From the IMG/VR virus record IMGVR_UViG_3300031576_001126, positions 62,001 to 126,000 of that record: a stretch of 64,000 nt of DNA, one strand, 5' to 3'. A model generated the notes under the pieces. That model was not told the DNA's origin. It did not search any database and saw only the letters and a list, made by a program, of their open reading frames with translations. The translations under genes and the position numbers were made by a program. Positions 49,013-57,225 of this stretch are shown in pieces (within the stretch, counting starts at the first letter, position 1; each line of letters starts with the position of its first letter). This stretch comes from a virus.

Positions 49013-50386
49013 ATGTCAAACATAGAAAACATCAGTGCTGGCAAAAAATGGACAGATAAAGAAAGAATTAAACTTTATAAGTTAGTTTCCATAAAAGGGA
49101 AGGTTTGGTCTTCTTTGGCCAAAGAATTTGACGTTTCTCCAGATTCCTGTGCAAAAAAATATAAAAGCACCAATTGGCCGCTTATTTTTTCCAGAAACAA
49201 TACAACAGAGACCAAAGTTGTAAAAGAAGCCATTGACAATTATAAAAAGAAAAATGTTGTAAAAGAAGAAACACAAAACATTCTTGCTTTAACTAAACAA
49301 AAATTACTACAACAAAGCACAGAAAGAGTTCAAAGAGAATTAGTGGAAAGAGCGGCCATTACAGAACTTATTTTAGAAAAAATAGAAAGCTCAATAAGCA
49401 AAGTCGAACCCATCTCTTTTGAAGAAATAAAATATCCTAAAACAATTGCCAACCGCACTCCCGAAGAAGCTTGTTTGATTTTATCAGATCTTCATGTTGG
49501 TTTGGCTTGTATCCCAGAAGAAGTTGGTGGGCTTGGAAATTATAACAAAGATGTGTTTTTAAAAAGATTAAATAATCTTGTAAATTCTATTTATAAAATC
49601 ACAGATATTCATAGATCTGTTTATAGAGTTGACACATTAAATATTTTTGGATTGGGTGATTTTGTTCACGGCTCTAATGATGCCGGTAAATGGGGATTTC
49701 TTCACACCGAACAAAATATAATGGATCAGATTTTTGTTTTAGTAAATGAAATAACTAAGGCGCTTCTTATTCTAAATAAAAAATTTAACAAAATCAAATT
49801 CCATGGCGTGGTTGGAAATCACGGAAGATGCTCTAAAAGAGGGATTGAAAAACACTATGTAAACTGGGACTATATAGTTTATAAAATGATTGAATCTTCT
49901 CTTTCAAATCAAAGAGGTATGGAGTTCTTTGTACCCAGATCTCTATTCCAAGTTGCCGAAGTTCTTGGATATAAATTTTTATTAATTCACGGAGATCAAA
50001 TAAAGGCATGGAATTCTTTGCCTATTTATGGATTAACAAGAGCAGATGGAAGATATAGGAATATGTTAACCGGAAATAAAAATTTAGAGGGGTTGATTGA
50101 GGAAATAGAGAACAAAAAAACAGATGTAAGCAAACCAGAATTGTTGATGAAGGCTTCGTTAATTTATGCCAAACCATTTGATTTTTTGATCGCAGGCCAT
50201 CATCATCAATCGGCAGAAATAGAATCGGCGGGAGGAGGAAAGATAATTTTAAATTCGAGTTTTCTCGGCGGTGATGATTATACTATTAATCAGCTACTGA
50301 CAACAGGGACAGCTTCGCAAAAGTTTTTCGGGATGCATCCAGAAGGCCGAACTTGGCAGTATGACATTGATTTGAACCGAACTTAA
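49013..50386 (+). CDS. Calcineurin-type metallophosphoesterase with N-terminal SANT/Myb-like domain
   Basis: 457 residues. Residues of about 10-60 read as a Myb/SANT-like DNA-binding helical domain (KKWTDKERIKLYKLVSIKG, VWSSLAKEFDVSPDSCAKKY). After a charged helical linker, residues of about 155-430 hold the full metallophosphoesterase set: LILSDLHVG, FGLGDFVHG, GVVGNHGR, LLIHGDQI and IAGHHHQS. These coordinate two metals. A DNA-directed nuclease or phosphatase is likely given the N-terminal domain and the replication neighbourhood; SbcD/Mre11 are distant fold relatives. AGGAG precedes the ATG by about eight bases. Confidence 0.85.
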   Translation: MSNIENISAGKKWTDKERIKLYKLVSIKGKVWSSLAKEFDVSPDSCAKKYKSTNWPLIFSRNNTTETKVVKEAIDNYKKKNVVKEETQNILALTKQKLLQQSTERVQRELVERAAITELILEKIESSISKVEPISFEEIKYPKTIANRTPEEACLILSDLHVGLACIPEEVGGLGNYNKDVFLKRLNNLVNSIYKITDIHRSVYRVDTLNIFGLGDFVHGSNDAGKWGFLHTEQNIMDQIFVLVNEITKALLILNKKFNKIKFHGVVGNHGRCSKRGIEKHYVNWDYIVYKMIESSLSNQRGMEFFVPRSLFQVAEVLGYKFLLIHGDQIKAWNSLPIYGLTRADGRYRNMLTGNKNLEGLIEEIENKKTDVSKPELLMKASLIYAKPFDFLIAGHHHQSAEIESAGGGKIILNSSFLGGDDYTINQLLTTGTASQKFFGMHPEGRTWQYDIDLNRT

Positions 50387-50411
50387 ATAATATAACGGGA
50401 ACGATCATGAG

Positions 50412-50720
50412 ATGATAAATCAGATAATGGAACCAGGATTCGTAAAATGGATCGCAAAACACAAATGTCTTAATTGTAAAGAAGATATTTCCTTCAAAAA
50501 TTACTTATTTATTGGATTTTCTCTTGGTGAAAAAGATAATGGAATTCTTTGTGTAGATTTTATTTGTGGCAATTGTGAAAAAAAAGGAACAATAAAATTC
50601 AAAGGTGAAAAATTCTCTTTTGAAAGACTATGTTCTTTGGTTATATTGCATTCGGATATTATGTCTGAAACAGAAAAAAAAGAATGGAATAAAAAATATT
50701 TAAATAAAAAGGCAAAATAA
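50412..50720 (+). CDS. Small zinc-ribbon protein
   Basis: 102 residues with two CxxC pairs (KCLNC near residue 19, CGNC near 55) separated by beta strands, as in a zinc ribbon. The C-terminal third is Lys-rich and helical. It lies between the phosphoesterase and a second Cys-rich small gene, in the replication block. A role in DNA binding or as a protein adaptor is inference. An ATG at 50427 (MEPGFVKW) is an alternative start. Confidence 0.7.
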   Translation: MINQIMEPGFVKWIAKHKCLNCKEDISFKNYLFIGFSLGEKDNGILCVDFICGNCEKKGTIKFKGEKFSFERLCSLVILHSDIMSETEKKEWNKKYLNKKAK

Positions 50721-50724
50721 AACG

Positions 50725-50904
50725 ATGTTTATAAAAAGAGCCATAACAAAAAATGCTATACTTGGAGTTATTGACACCAAGCGTGAAAACAGTGATAATT
50801 TGAGCGTATGTTGTTCGGTATGCGGAAAATGCTTTAAAAACACTTCCGAAGCCCAGAGTTGCAAGCGAGAAGATTGTCCTTTTTCATGTCGAAGCCAAAA
50901 ATAA
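50725..50904 (+). CDS. Small Cys-rich protein, overlaps helicase start
   Basis: 59 residues. The C-terminal half contains VCCSVCGKCFK, then SCKREDCPFSC: eight Cys in 29 residues, consistent with one or two zinc sites. It begins four bases after the preceding stop and its last 19 bases overlap the helicase gene in another frame, as expected for a translated gene in this compact operon. There is no strong Shine-Dalgarno. Function unknown; a zinc-finger partner of the helicase is a guess from position. Confidence 0.55.
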   Translation: MFIKRAITKNAILGVIDTKRENSDNLSVCCSVCGKCFKNTSEAQSCKREDCPFSCRSQK

Positions 50905-52457
50905 AAATCAATAATATTTGGTCAACTATAGAAGATATATCTGAAGAAGCCATTGTTTTTTTATATAATGAGCTTGCTTTTGATATCCCTGGCGCATATT
51001 TCGCAAAACAAAAGAATCCATACCTTAAAAATTGGGATGGGAAAAAAAGACTTTCCAAAAAAATAAAAGAAAGAAACGGATTAGTATTTTTAACTGGTCT
51101 TGTAGCCAGAGTGATTACTCTTTTACACGAACGATTTAATTTGATTTGCGATTTAGAAGACGAAAGAAAAAAACCAGATAAAACTTTATTTTATGACTGG
51201 AATGAATTGGATTTTGAATTAAGAAAATATCAAATAGACGTTGTAAAAGAATCTCTTAAAAAGAGTCGTGGGACCTTGGAAATGGCAACTGGATCTGGCA
51301 AGACGGTCGTTGCTTCAAAAATTATTCAAGAATTAGGTGTTTCACCTTTTATTTTTTACGTTACAACTCACGAATTACTTTATCAAGCAAAAGAAAGATT
51401 GGAAGCCAGTATAAAAAATTTAGAAGTCGGCATAATAGGAAATGGTTTGTGTGAAATAAAAGATATTAATGTTATGACGATTCAAACAGCAACAACAGTA
51501 TATGGTAAAAACATTTTAAAAGATCTTAAAAAATTCAAACCAGAAGATTTTGATTCAGACATAATCTCTTCTTGGAAAAAAGAAGATTTATCTCATATAA
51601 AAAAATTAGACAAGGCTCATAAAATAAAAGAATTAATAGAGAATTGCAAAGGAATGTATGCCGACGAAGCGCATCACGTTCCCTCTCAAACAGCGCATGA
51701 TATTATTACAAAATCAACAAATTGCTATCATATTTTTGGGGGATCGGCAACACCATATAGAACTGATAATGCTGACCTCATAATAGAAGGTTTGTTTGGG
51801 AGGAAAATTTGCAAAATAACAGCTTCGGCCCTAATTAAAATGGGATATTTAATGAAGCCTGAAATATACTTTATAAAACTTAAAAACAAACATAAAAGTT
51901 GTATAAACTATCAAGAGGATGTTAAATATAATATTATAGAAAATGAAGAAAGAAACAATCACATAAAACAGATATCTGAATTTTTAAGATCTCAGGATTT
52001 GTCTGTTTTGATATTAGTAAGATTAATTGAACATGGAAAAACTTTAAATAAAATGATTTACGGTTCTGAATTTATACATGGCAGTATAAGTAAAAACAAA
52101 AGATCACAAGAAATAAAAGATCTTAATTCTGGCAAAAATAGCATATTAATTGGTTCCGTGCTTGCAGACGAAGGGCTTGACATTCCTACTCTTAATTGTG
52201 TTATCCTTGCTGGAGGGGGAGAAAGTCCAATAAAATGCAAACAAAGAGTAGGGAGAGCTATTAGAAAATCAAAAGGTAAATCAAAAAGTATAATTTTTGA
52301 TTTCATGGATGTTGGCAAATACACAAAAAAACATTCTAAAGCTAGAATAAATATATTAAAGGACGAAGAAGAGTTTGTTGTTAGAGAAATAGATTCTTAT
52401 CCTTATAAAGGCGATTTTGAATTAAAGAGAGATTTTTCTGCAAACGAATTGTTTTAG
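50886..52457 (+). CDS. UvsW-like superfamily 2 DNA helicase
   Basis: 523 residues from ATG 50886; a TTG nine codons upstream is in frame but the ATG gives the natural start MSKPKIKINN. An N-terminal accessory domain (NPYLKNWDGKKRLSKKI) like that of T4 UvsW precedes the core. FELRKYQIDVV is the Q-like motif, MATGSGKTV motif I (about 133), ADEAHHV motif II (about 259), GGSATPYR motif III, SVLADEGLDIP motif V and QRVGRAIRKSKG motif VI. The family unwinds branched DNA and R-loops and supports the switch to recombination-dependent replication. Domain set and length agree with UvsW-type enzymes. Confidence 0.92.
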   Translation: MSKPKIKINNIWSTIEDISEEAIVFLYNELAFDIPGAYFAKQKNPYLKNWDGKKRLSKKIKERNGLVFLTGLVARVITLLHERFNLICDLEDERKKPDKTLFYDWNELDFELRKYQIDVVKESLKKSRGTLEMATGSGKTVVASKIIQELGVSPFIFYVTTHELLYQAKERLEASIKNLEVGIIGNGLCEIKDINVMTIQTATTVYGKNILKDLKKFKPEDFDSDIISSWKKEDLSHIKKLDKAHKIKELIENCKGMYADEAHHVPSQTAHDIITKSTNCYHIFGGSATPYRTDNADLIIEGLFGRKICKITASALIKMGYLMKPEIYFIKLKNKHKSCINYQEDVKYNIIENEERNNHIKQISEFLRSQDLSVLILVRLIEHGKTLNKMIYGSEFIHGSISKNKRSQEIKDLNSGKNSILIGSVLADEGLDIPTLNCVILAGGGESPIKCKQRVGRAIRKSKGKSKSIIFDFMDVGKYTKKHSKARINILKDEEEFVVREIDSYPYKGDFELKRDFSANELF

Positions 52458-52469
52458 AAAAATTTAAAT

Positions 52470-53588
52470 ATGTCTAAAAAAAATACAAAAAATTATTATA
52501 ATATACTGGGTGTTTCTAAAGACGCATCTTTAGATGACATAAAAAAAGCCTTCAAAAACTTGGCTAAAAAATATCATCCAGATAAAACCGGAGAAGACAA
52601 AGACTCTGAAGAAAAATTTAAAGAAATAAGCGAAGCATATGAAAATCTTGCCGATCCTCAAAAAAGATCAAGATATGATTCAATTAGGTCTCCTAGAAAA
52701 TTTCCTCATTTTAAAGGGGGTTTCGATCCATTTGCTGGTGATTTTGATCCTTTTGATGATTTGAGAAAATTTAGTGGGTTTGGAAGACAAAAAAACGCTA
52801 AAGAAGAATTAACAGCTTATGTAAATATAGAAATAGATTTAGAAAAAATATGTTCCGGCACAGAAGAAAACATATTTTACGACAGGTGGTTTTGTTGTGA
52901 TGAATGTAATGGTAAAAAAACATTAAACAAAAACTCTATAATTATGTGTCGTGAATGTAATGGTCGTGGACAAATTTTAATGATGAATGGTCCGTTGACT
53001 ATTTTTTCAACCTGTCCAAGGTGTTATGGAAAATGCGAAATTATATCAGATCCATGCAAAAAATGCAATGGAAAAGGTTTTTTTGTTAAAAAACAAGAGT
53101 TAAAAAATATAAAAATACCAAAAGGGATAAGCGAAAATAATGTAATTAAAATAGACAAAATGGGACATTATAACGAAAATGGTTTGTGTGGGGATTTGAT
53201 TATTCAAATTTCTTATAAAGATCATCCTGTTTTTAAAAAATCTTTAGGCAAAATGGTAGCGAGAGATTGTGATGTTTTCTTTGAATGTTTTGTTCCTTTA
53301 CATGTGGCCATTTTAGGAGGAAAAATAAAAATTCCAACATTACAAGGTCCTTGTGATTTAGAAATTCAATCCGGATTAAAACATGGTTCCATTTTTATAC
53401 TTAAAAACAAAGGACTATATAAAATTAACAGGGGTGTTTCTGATTCTTTTGGAGATCAAATAAATATATTAAATATTGAAAATCCAAAAAACATAAGTGA
53501 CAAATTAAAAGAGGCTTTATTAGATATAAAAGAAGAAGAATATATAAACTATACAGAAAAAGTTAATAAAAAAGCAAACAAAATATGA
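52470..53588 (+). CDS. dnaJ: DnaJ/Hsp40 co-chaperone (type I)
   Basis: 372 residues. The J domain spans about 8-70, with HPD at 36-38 and YYNILGVSKDASLDDIKKAF at the start. A short Gly/Phe region (GGFDPFAGDFDPFDDL) follows. Four zinc-finger repeats are present: CDECNGKK, CRECNGRG, CPRCYGKC and CKKCNGKG. The C-terminal substrate domain includes GDLIIQISYKDHPVFKK and PLHVAILGGKIKIPTL. It would stimulate host DnaK ATPase. Its TGA overlaps the ATG of the putative replication initiator (ATGA), so the two are translationally coupled. That suggests chaperoning of initiator or primosome, as host DnaJ does for P1 RepA and lambda O/P. Confidence 0.95.
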   Translation: MSKKNTKNYYNILGVSKDASLDDIKKAFKNLAKKYHPDKTGEDKDSEEKFKEISEAYENLADPQKRSRYDSIRSPRKFPHFKGGFDPFAGDFDPFDDLRKFSGFGRQKNAKEELTAYVNIEIDLEKICSGTEENIFYDRWFCCDECNGKKTLNKNSIIMCRECNGRGQILMMNGPLTIFSTCPRCYGKCEIISDPCKKCNGKGFFVKKQELKNIKIPKGISENNVIKIDKMGHYNENGLCGDLIIQISYKDHPVFKKSLGKMVARDCDVFFECFVPLHVAILGGKIKIPTLQGPCDLEIQSGLKHGSIFILKNKGLYKINRGVSDSFGDQINILNIENPKNISDKLKEALLDIKEEEYINYTEKVNKKANKI

Positions 53589-55357
53589 AAACCACAGATA
53601 TTTTATTAGAACTAATACTAAACGAAGTTTTTAAACACAAAAATTTAAAAATAGGAGATGTTGAACTCGATATTTCTGTTGCAGATCTTTATATTCTTGC
53701 CGATAGAAAAAAAACAAAAAGATCAATTAATTTAGCTTTAAAAAAACTAGCCGACGTTGGTATGTTACAATATAATCCAGAAGAAAAAAAGAAAACAAAA
53801 AATTTAATACTTAAAAATGTAATATGTTTTTCTAAAAAAATAAAAGATGATGTGTTTTTTGACTTTGATAATACTTTTTATGATTACTTTTCAAATTTTG
53901 ATGAAACAAATATCTTGGATAGTATAAAGTGTCAAAATAATAAAAACACAATATTAAAAAAATATATAAATTTTATTTATGAAATATCTCTCGAATTTTC
54001 AAACAAGAGGAGATGTTTTAAAAACGCAGGGTTGTTTTCAGACTTCATTGTGATAGATTTTCCTACTAAAGTTAACATTCAAACTGCGAAAGATTTTGCC
54101 AATTCAACAAAATGTTTCACCAAAAGTTTCGCAGATTTGCATATAAGATCTGAAAATTTTATATCATTCAAACTGCGAAAGATTTTGCCAATTCAACCAA
54201 AAGTTTCGCAGATCTGCGAAAGATTTGCCAAAATTTGCGAAAACTGGAAGACAATGTACGTACATAAGAATATACTATTATCTGAAAATAGAAACAATGT
54301 ACAAATTCCTTGTACGTACATTGTCTCCGAAATTTCGCAGATTGATTCAAAAGTTTCTCAGATTAAGAGGAAGCAAAAAATGGAGAAAGAAAACTTTATT
54401 GGAAAATTTAAACCTAATTATAAAAAAAATTCAAAAGATTCAAAAGTTTTATTTGTTTCAAAATCACAATCTATAAATATAGAAGACATATTAGATGACA
54501 AGGAAGTTGTCAGAGGAATAGAAAATATGCCTTTGTCGGCTTATAAAGCTAGACAATGGATGGATTTAATATATAAACTTCATAAAAAAATAAGAGGATA
54601 TAATTATAACTCAGGTATCCTCGTAGATAGTCAAGCCCTAACGGGGAAGATTTATCCGCTTGTTTTTGAAAAATTTGAATTTAGTGCTATTGATTTTAAA
54701 GAATATATAGAAGAACTAATAGAACAGAAAGATTATTCTGGAAAGTTTGTTAAATTTATTGTGGGTTTTATAGGATCTAATGATTCAAGGATAAATGATA
54801 TTGAACGATTTATAGGGCACAAGAAGAGGCTTCGTGAAGAAGATATTTTCGAGGATAAAATCTACCTACCTCATTGGCCCTTGACAGCAGATAACGATGA
54901 CTTGTATACTGTTATTAATAGGATGCCGAAAAGGCCATTGGCTATCCTTTATAATTATGGTATAGTTTTGTATTATAGATTTTTGCAAGCAAAAAACGCT
55001 TTTTCTATGGAAGAAGCCATTGATGAAATTAGTCGAATTTTCATCAAAGAATTTATCGAATTAAAAATGATAGACTCACATCCAGATGTCGTTGAAAAAA
55101 TTCTTGCGGGAATTGCGAAGAATACTCTACTATGGGAGCCATACCCTGAAAACGAAGCAGGGAAATCGACATATTTAAAACATATTGACTGGAGAAAATC
55201 ATTTTATAAGATTTTTTCGGATAAAAAATTCAAAATAACATCTTCCCTTTGGTGGAAAGATCATCAAAACAACAATTTAAACAAAATTCCAGCAGTTGAC
55301 CTGATGTTTAAAAAAAGAAACAAAAATGCATTACATATCGAAAATCTCGTAGTTTAA
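53585..55357 (+). CDS. Putative replication initiator with internal DNA repeats
   Basis: 590 residues, no family recognised with confidence. The N-terminus contains a winged-helix-like stretch (VADLYILADRKKTKRSINLA, then LKKLADVGMLQYNPEEKK). Residues of about 165-260 are encoded by a dense repeat cluster and look like low-constraint linker. The C-terminal 270 residues form a separate alpha-helical region (VDSQALTGKIYPLVFEKFEF, HWPLTADNDDLYTVINRMPK). The initiator role is inferred from three things: coupling to dnaJ upstream, Ycf46-like, DnaC and DnaB genes downstream, and iteron-like repeats inside the gene, as in lambda O. There are no Walker or nuclease motifs. An alternative is a regulatory DNA-binding protein. 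Confidence 0.6.
   Translation: MKTTDILLELILNEVFKHKNLKIGDVELDISVADLYILADRKKTKRSINLALKKLADVGMLQYNPEEKKKTKNLILKNVICFSKKIKDDVFFDFDNTFYDYFSNFDETNILDSIKCQNNKNTILKKYINFIYEISLEFSNKRRCFKNAGLFSDFIVIDFPTKVNIQTAKDFANSTKCFTKSFADLHIRSENFISFKLRKILPIQPKVSQICERFAKICENWKTMYVHKNILLSENRNNVQIPCTYIVSEISQIDSKVSQIKRKQKMEKENFIGKFKPNYKKNSKDSKVLFVSKSQSINIEDILDDKEVVRGIENMPLSAYKARQWMDLIYKLHKKIRGYNYNSGILVDSQALTGKIYPLVFEKFEFSAIDFKEYIEELIEQKDYSGKFVKFIVGFIGSNDSRINDIERFIGHKKRLREEDIFEDKIYLPHWPLTADNDDLYTVINRMPKRPLAILYNYGIVLYYRFLQAKNAFSMEEAIDEISRIFIKEFIELKMIDSHPDVVEKILAGIAKNTLLWEPYPENEAGKSTYLKHIDWRKSFYKIFSDKKFKITSSLWWKDHQNNNLNKIPAVDLMFKKRNKNALHIENLVV
54076..54108 (+). repeat. 33-base direct repeat, copy 1
   Basis: Identical to 54165-54197 with an offset of 89 bases. 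Because 89 is not a multiple of three, copy 1 is read as IQTAKDFANS and copy 2 as FKLRKILPIQ, so identity is kept at DNA level. Confidence 0.9.
54165..54197 (+). repeat. 33-base direct repeat, copy 2
   Basis: Exact copy of 54076-54108, translated in a different frame. A further 17 bases, CCAAAAGTTTCGCAGAT, are also duplicated (54120-54136 and 54197-54213), with a changed spacing. Confidence 0.9.
54250..54325 (+). repeat. 15-base inverted repeat containing TGTACGTACA palindromes
   Basis: GACAATGTACGTACA (54250-54264) and its exact reverse complement TGTACGTACATTGTC (54311-54325) are separated by 46 bases. Each arm holds the palindrome TGTACGTACA. A half copy, ACAATGTACA, lies at 54294. It could be an operator for a dimeric protein or part of the origin. 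Confidence 0.85.
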
Positions 55358-55380
55358 AACACAAAAACAGGAGAAATGAA

Positions 55381-57147
55381 ATGGCAGCAAAAAAAGAAAG
55401 TCAATCTGTTCCGCAAAATGAAAAAAAACTTGTAGGTAAATTTTTAACAGCCGCTCAAGAACTTACGGATTTAATAAGAAGTGTCAAGCCAGTTATTTAT
55501 CTGGAAAGCAACGAGTCGGAAAAAACAATTATAAATATAATTGGTAAAATTTGTGAGGATGGGACTCATGGAGATAAGTATAAAAGACAACTTTATATTT
55601 GGGATTCTGTTAAAGGTCTCTATTCAAGAGAAATAATAAACGGGTATCCAGAGACAACGGTTCATAACGATCAAGCTAAAGATCCGGGAGCCATATTGGA
55701 TGTTATTATATCAGAGCAACCAAAAAGCGGAGATTCTTGTTATATTTTGTGTGAATTTCATCATTATTTAGAAAATTCAAATATTCAAAGAAGATTGCGT
55801 AATTTTGTGGAAGAGGTTGCCTCAAGAAAGAGAAAAAACATTATTTTACTTTGTCCAAAAAATGCTGGTATGTCTAGAGATGGAAAAAAAATTCCCATGG
55901 AACTCGAAAATATTGTTCATATTTTTGAGTGGCCCATTCCAGATAGCGAGGTTTTAAGGGATAGTGTTTGCGGCAGTTTGATTCCTTCTTTTAATCTTGC
56001 TTTTAAAAATAGGAATCCTCCTCTTCCAGAGTTGAAATTTGATGAAGATGCGATTGATGAATTGGTCAATTCTTTTAAGGGATTAACTTTGGCGGAAGTT
56101 GAATCAGCCGCTTGCTCTTCGGTTGTTAAAACACAAACTCTTGTCCCAGAAATAATTATCAAAGCAAAAAAACAAATAATTAAGAAGAGTGGTCTCGTGG
56201 AATATATAGAACCAAGGGGAGATAAATTAGATGATGTCGGTGGAGTTGAGAATTTAAAAAAATGGCTCAATGAAAGAAAACCAATTCTTTCCGAGAATGC
56301 TTTTGAGTTTGGATGTGATATGCCGAATGGAATGATGTTAATCGGTCCATGGGGAACCGGAAAATCTACCGTTGCAAAAGCTGTTATCAATGAATGGGGT
56401 CTTCCGGGATTGAGAATTGATGCTGCAAAAATCATGGACAGTTTTGTTGGGTCGTCGGAGCGCAACGCCGCCGCCGCATTAAAAGTTGCTGATTCAGTTG
56501 CACCCTGCATTTTATGGTGGGACGAAATCGATGACCTTTTTAGCGGTGCGGCATCCTCGGCGGTTAGCGATGGCGGAACAACATCCCGTGTTATTGGAAC
56601 TATTTCAACATGGATGAACGAACATGAGGGATTGGTTTTTAATATATTCACTGCGAATGACGTAAGTAATAGACCACCCAAACTATTTAGAAAAGGTCGT
56701 ATTGATGAAATTTTCATTGTTGATCTTCCGACAGAAGAAGAACGAAAAGAAATTTTTAATATCCATATTGAAAAACGTCGTCAAAAAGGCTATGTAAAAG
56801 AAAGACGAATTGATATCGACAAGTTTGCTAAAATGTCAAAAATGTTTTCTGGAGCGGAAATTCGAGAGGCGGTAAATACCGGCTTTATAAGGGCATATAA
56901 CGATGGAAAACGTGACATCAAAACTGCCGATATTTTTGATGCCATTAAAAATACTATCCCACTTTCATGTACAATGAAAGAAAATCTCATTCAAATACGA
57001 AAATGGCAACAAGGTCGTGCGGTTAGAGCTTCAATTTTCTCTCCTGAAGAAATAATTGATTTTAAAGAATATAGTCAAGGCATTTTAAATTCAAATTATA
57101 GTGTGTCTGGAGAATCCCCAGGCGCTGCTGGTTTGATTGACGTATAA
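55381..57147 (+). CDS. Ycf46-like AAA ATPase
   Basis: 588 residues. The N-terminal half (ELTDLIRSVKPVIYLESNES, then YIWDSVKGLYS) matches the degenerate first domain of Ycf46-type proteins, which reads like LIRARxPLIYxET and LFxWDxxxGL. The C-terminal AAA domain has Walker A GPWGTGKST (about 322), LRIDAAKIMDSFVGSSERNA, Walker B ILWWDEIDDLF (about 377), and LFRKGRIDEIFIVDLPTEEE (second region of homology with the arginine finger). It is a ring-forming remodelling ATPase; cyanobacterial Ycf46 is linked to photosynthesis control, but phage versions have no known job. Between the initiator and the DnaC-like loader, a replication-remodelling role is plausible. GGAG lies about eight bases before the ATG. 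Confidence 0.88.
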   Translation: MAAKKESQSVPQNEKKLVGKFLTAAQELTDLIRSVKPVIYLESNESEKTIINIIGKICEDGTHGDKYKRQLYIWDSVKGLYSREIINGYPETTVHNDQAKDPGAILDVIISEQPKSGDSCYILCEFHHYLENSNIQRRLRNFVEEVASRKRKNIILLCPKNAGMSRDGKKIPMELENIVHIFEWPIPDSEVLRDSVCGSLIPSFNLAFKNRNPPLPELKFDEDAIDELVNSFKGLTLAEVESAACSSVVKTQTLVPEIIIKAKKQIIKKSGLVEYIEPRGDKLDDVGGVENLKKWLNERKPILSENAFEFGCDMPNGMMLIGPWGTGKSTVAKAVINEWGLPGLRIDAAKIMDSFVGSSERNAAAALKVADSVAPCILWWDEIDDLFSGAASSAVSDGGTTSRVIGTISTWMNEHEGLVFNIFTANDVSNRPPKLFRKGRIDEIFIVDLPTEEERKEIFNIHIEKRRQKGYVKERRIDIDKFAKMSKMFSGAEIREAVNTGFIRAYNDGKRDIKTADIFDAIKNTIPLSCTMKENLIQIRKWQQGRAVRASIFSPEEIIDFKEYSQGILNSNYSVSGESPGAAGLIDV

Positions 57148-57225
57148 TTTTAACATAGAAGAAAGAGTCTTTCTAGTTTAGAATAGAAGGGCTTCATCTA
57201 TTAACCTTTTTGTTTGGAATAAAAC
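57148..57225 (+). promoter_or_regulatory. Gap with hairpins and T-run before the DnaC-like gene
   Basis: CGTATAATTT spans the preceding stop (57141-57150). AGAAAG (57160-57165), loop AGT, CTTTCT (57169-57174) is a perfect six-pair hairpin. A second weak stem, ATAGA (57183-57187) with TCTAT (57197-57201), precedes TTAACCTTTTT. The second could be a weak intrinsic terminator, or the gap could hold a promoter with TAGAAT (57179-57184) as -10. Neither can be settled by eye. Confidence 0.3.

Larger units (their letters stand above)
54076..54364 (+). other. Candidate replication origin: clustered iteron-like repeats
   Basis: Within about 290 bases the hexamer GCGAAA or its complement TTTCGC occurs seven times: GCGAAA at 54086, 54175, 54216 and 54237; TTTCGC at 54127, 54204 and 54333. 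A near copy, TTTCTC, lies at 54354. CTGCGAAAGATTT occurs three times (54084, 54173, 54214). A perfect 18-base palindrome, TTTCGCAGATCTGCGAAA, lies at 54204-54221. The surrounding DNA is very AT-rich, suiting strand opening. The cluster lies inside a putative initiator gene, as in lambdoid phages. No DnaA box was noticed. Confidence 0.6.

Noticed and set aside
53585-55357. Frameshift or repeat-driven assembly error in the initiator gene
   Set aside because: The frame stays open across the entire repeat cluster although one repeat is read in two frames; a random error would be expected to break it.
55917-56717. 266-codon open frame on the minus strand
   Set aside because: It lies wholly inside the AAA ATPase gene, whose Walker motifs are in the + frame. 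Its translation has no recognisable domain.
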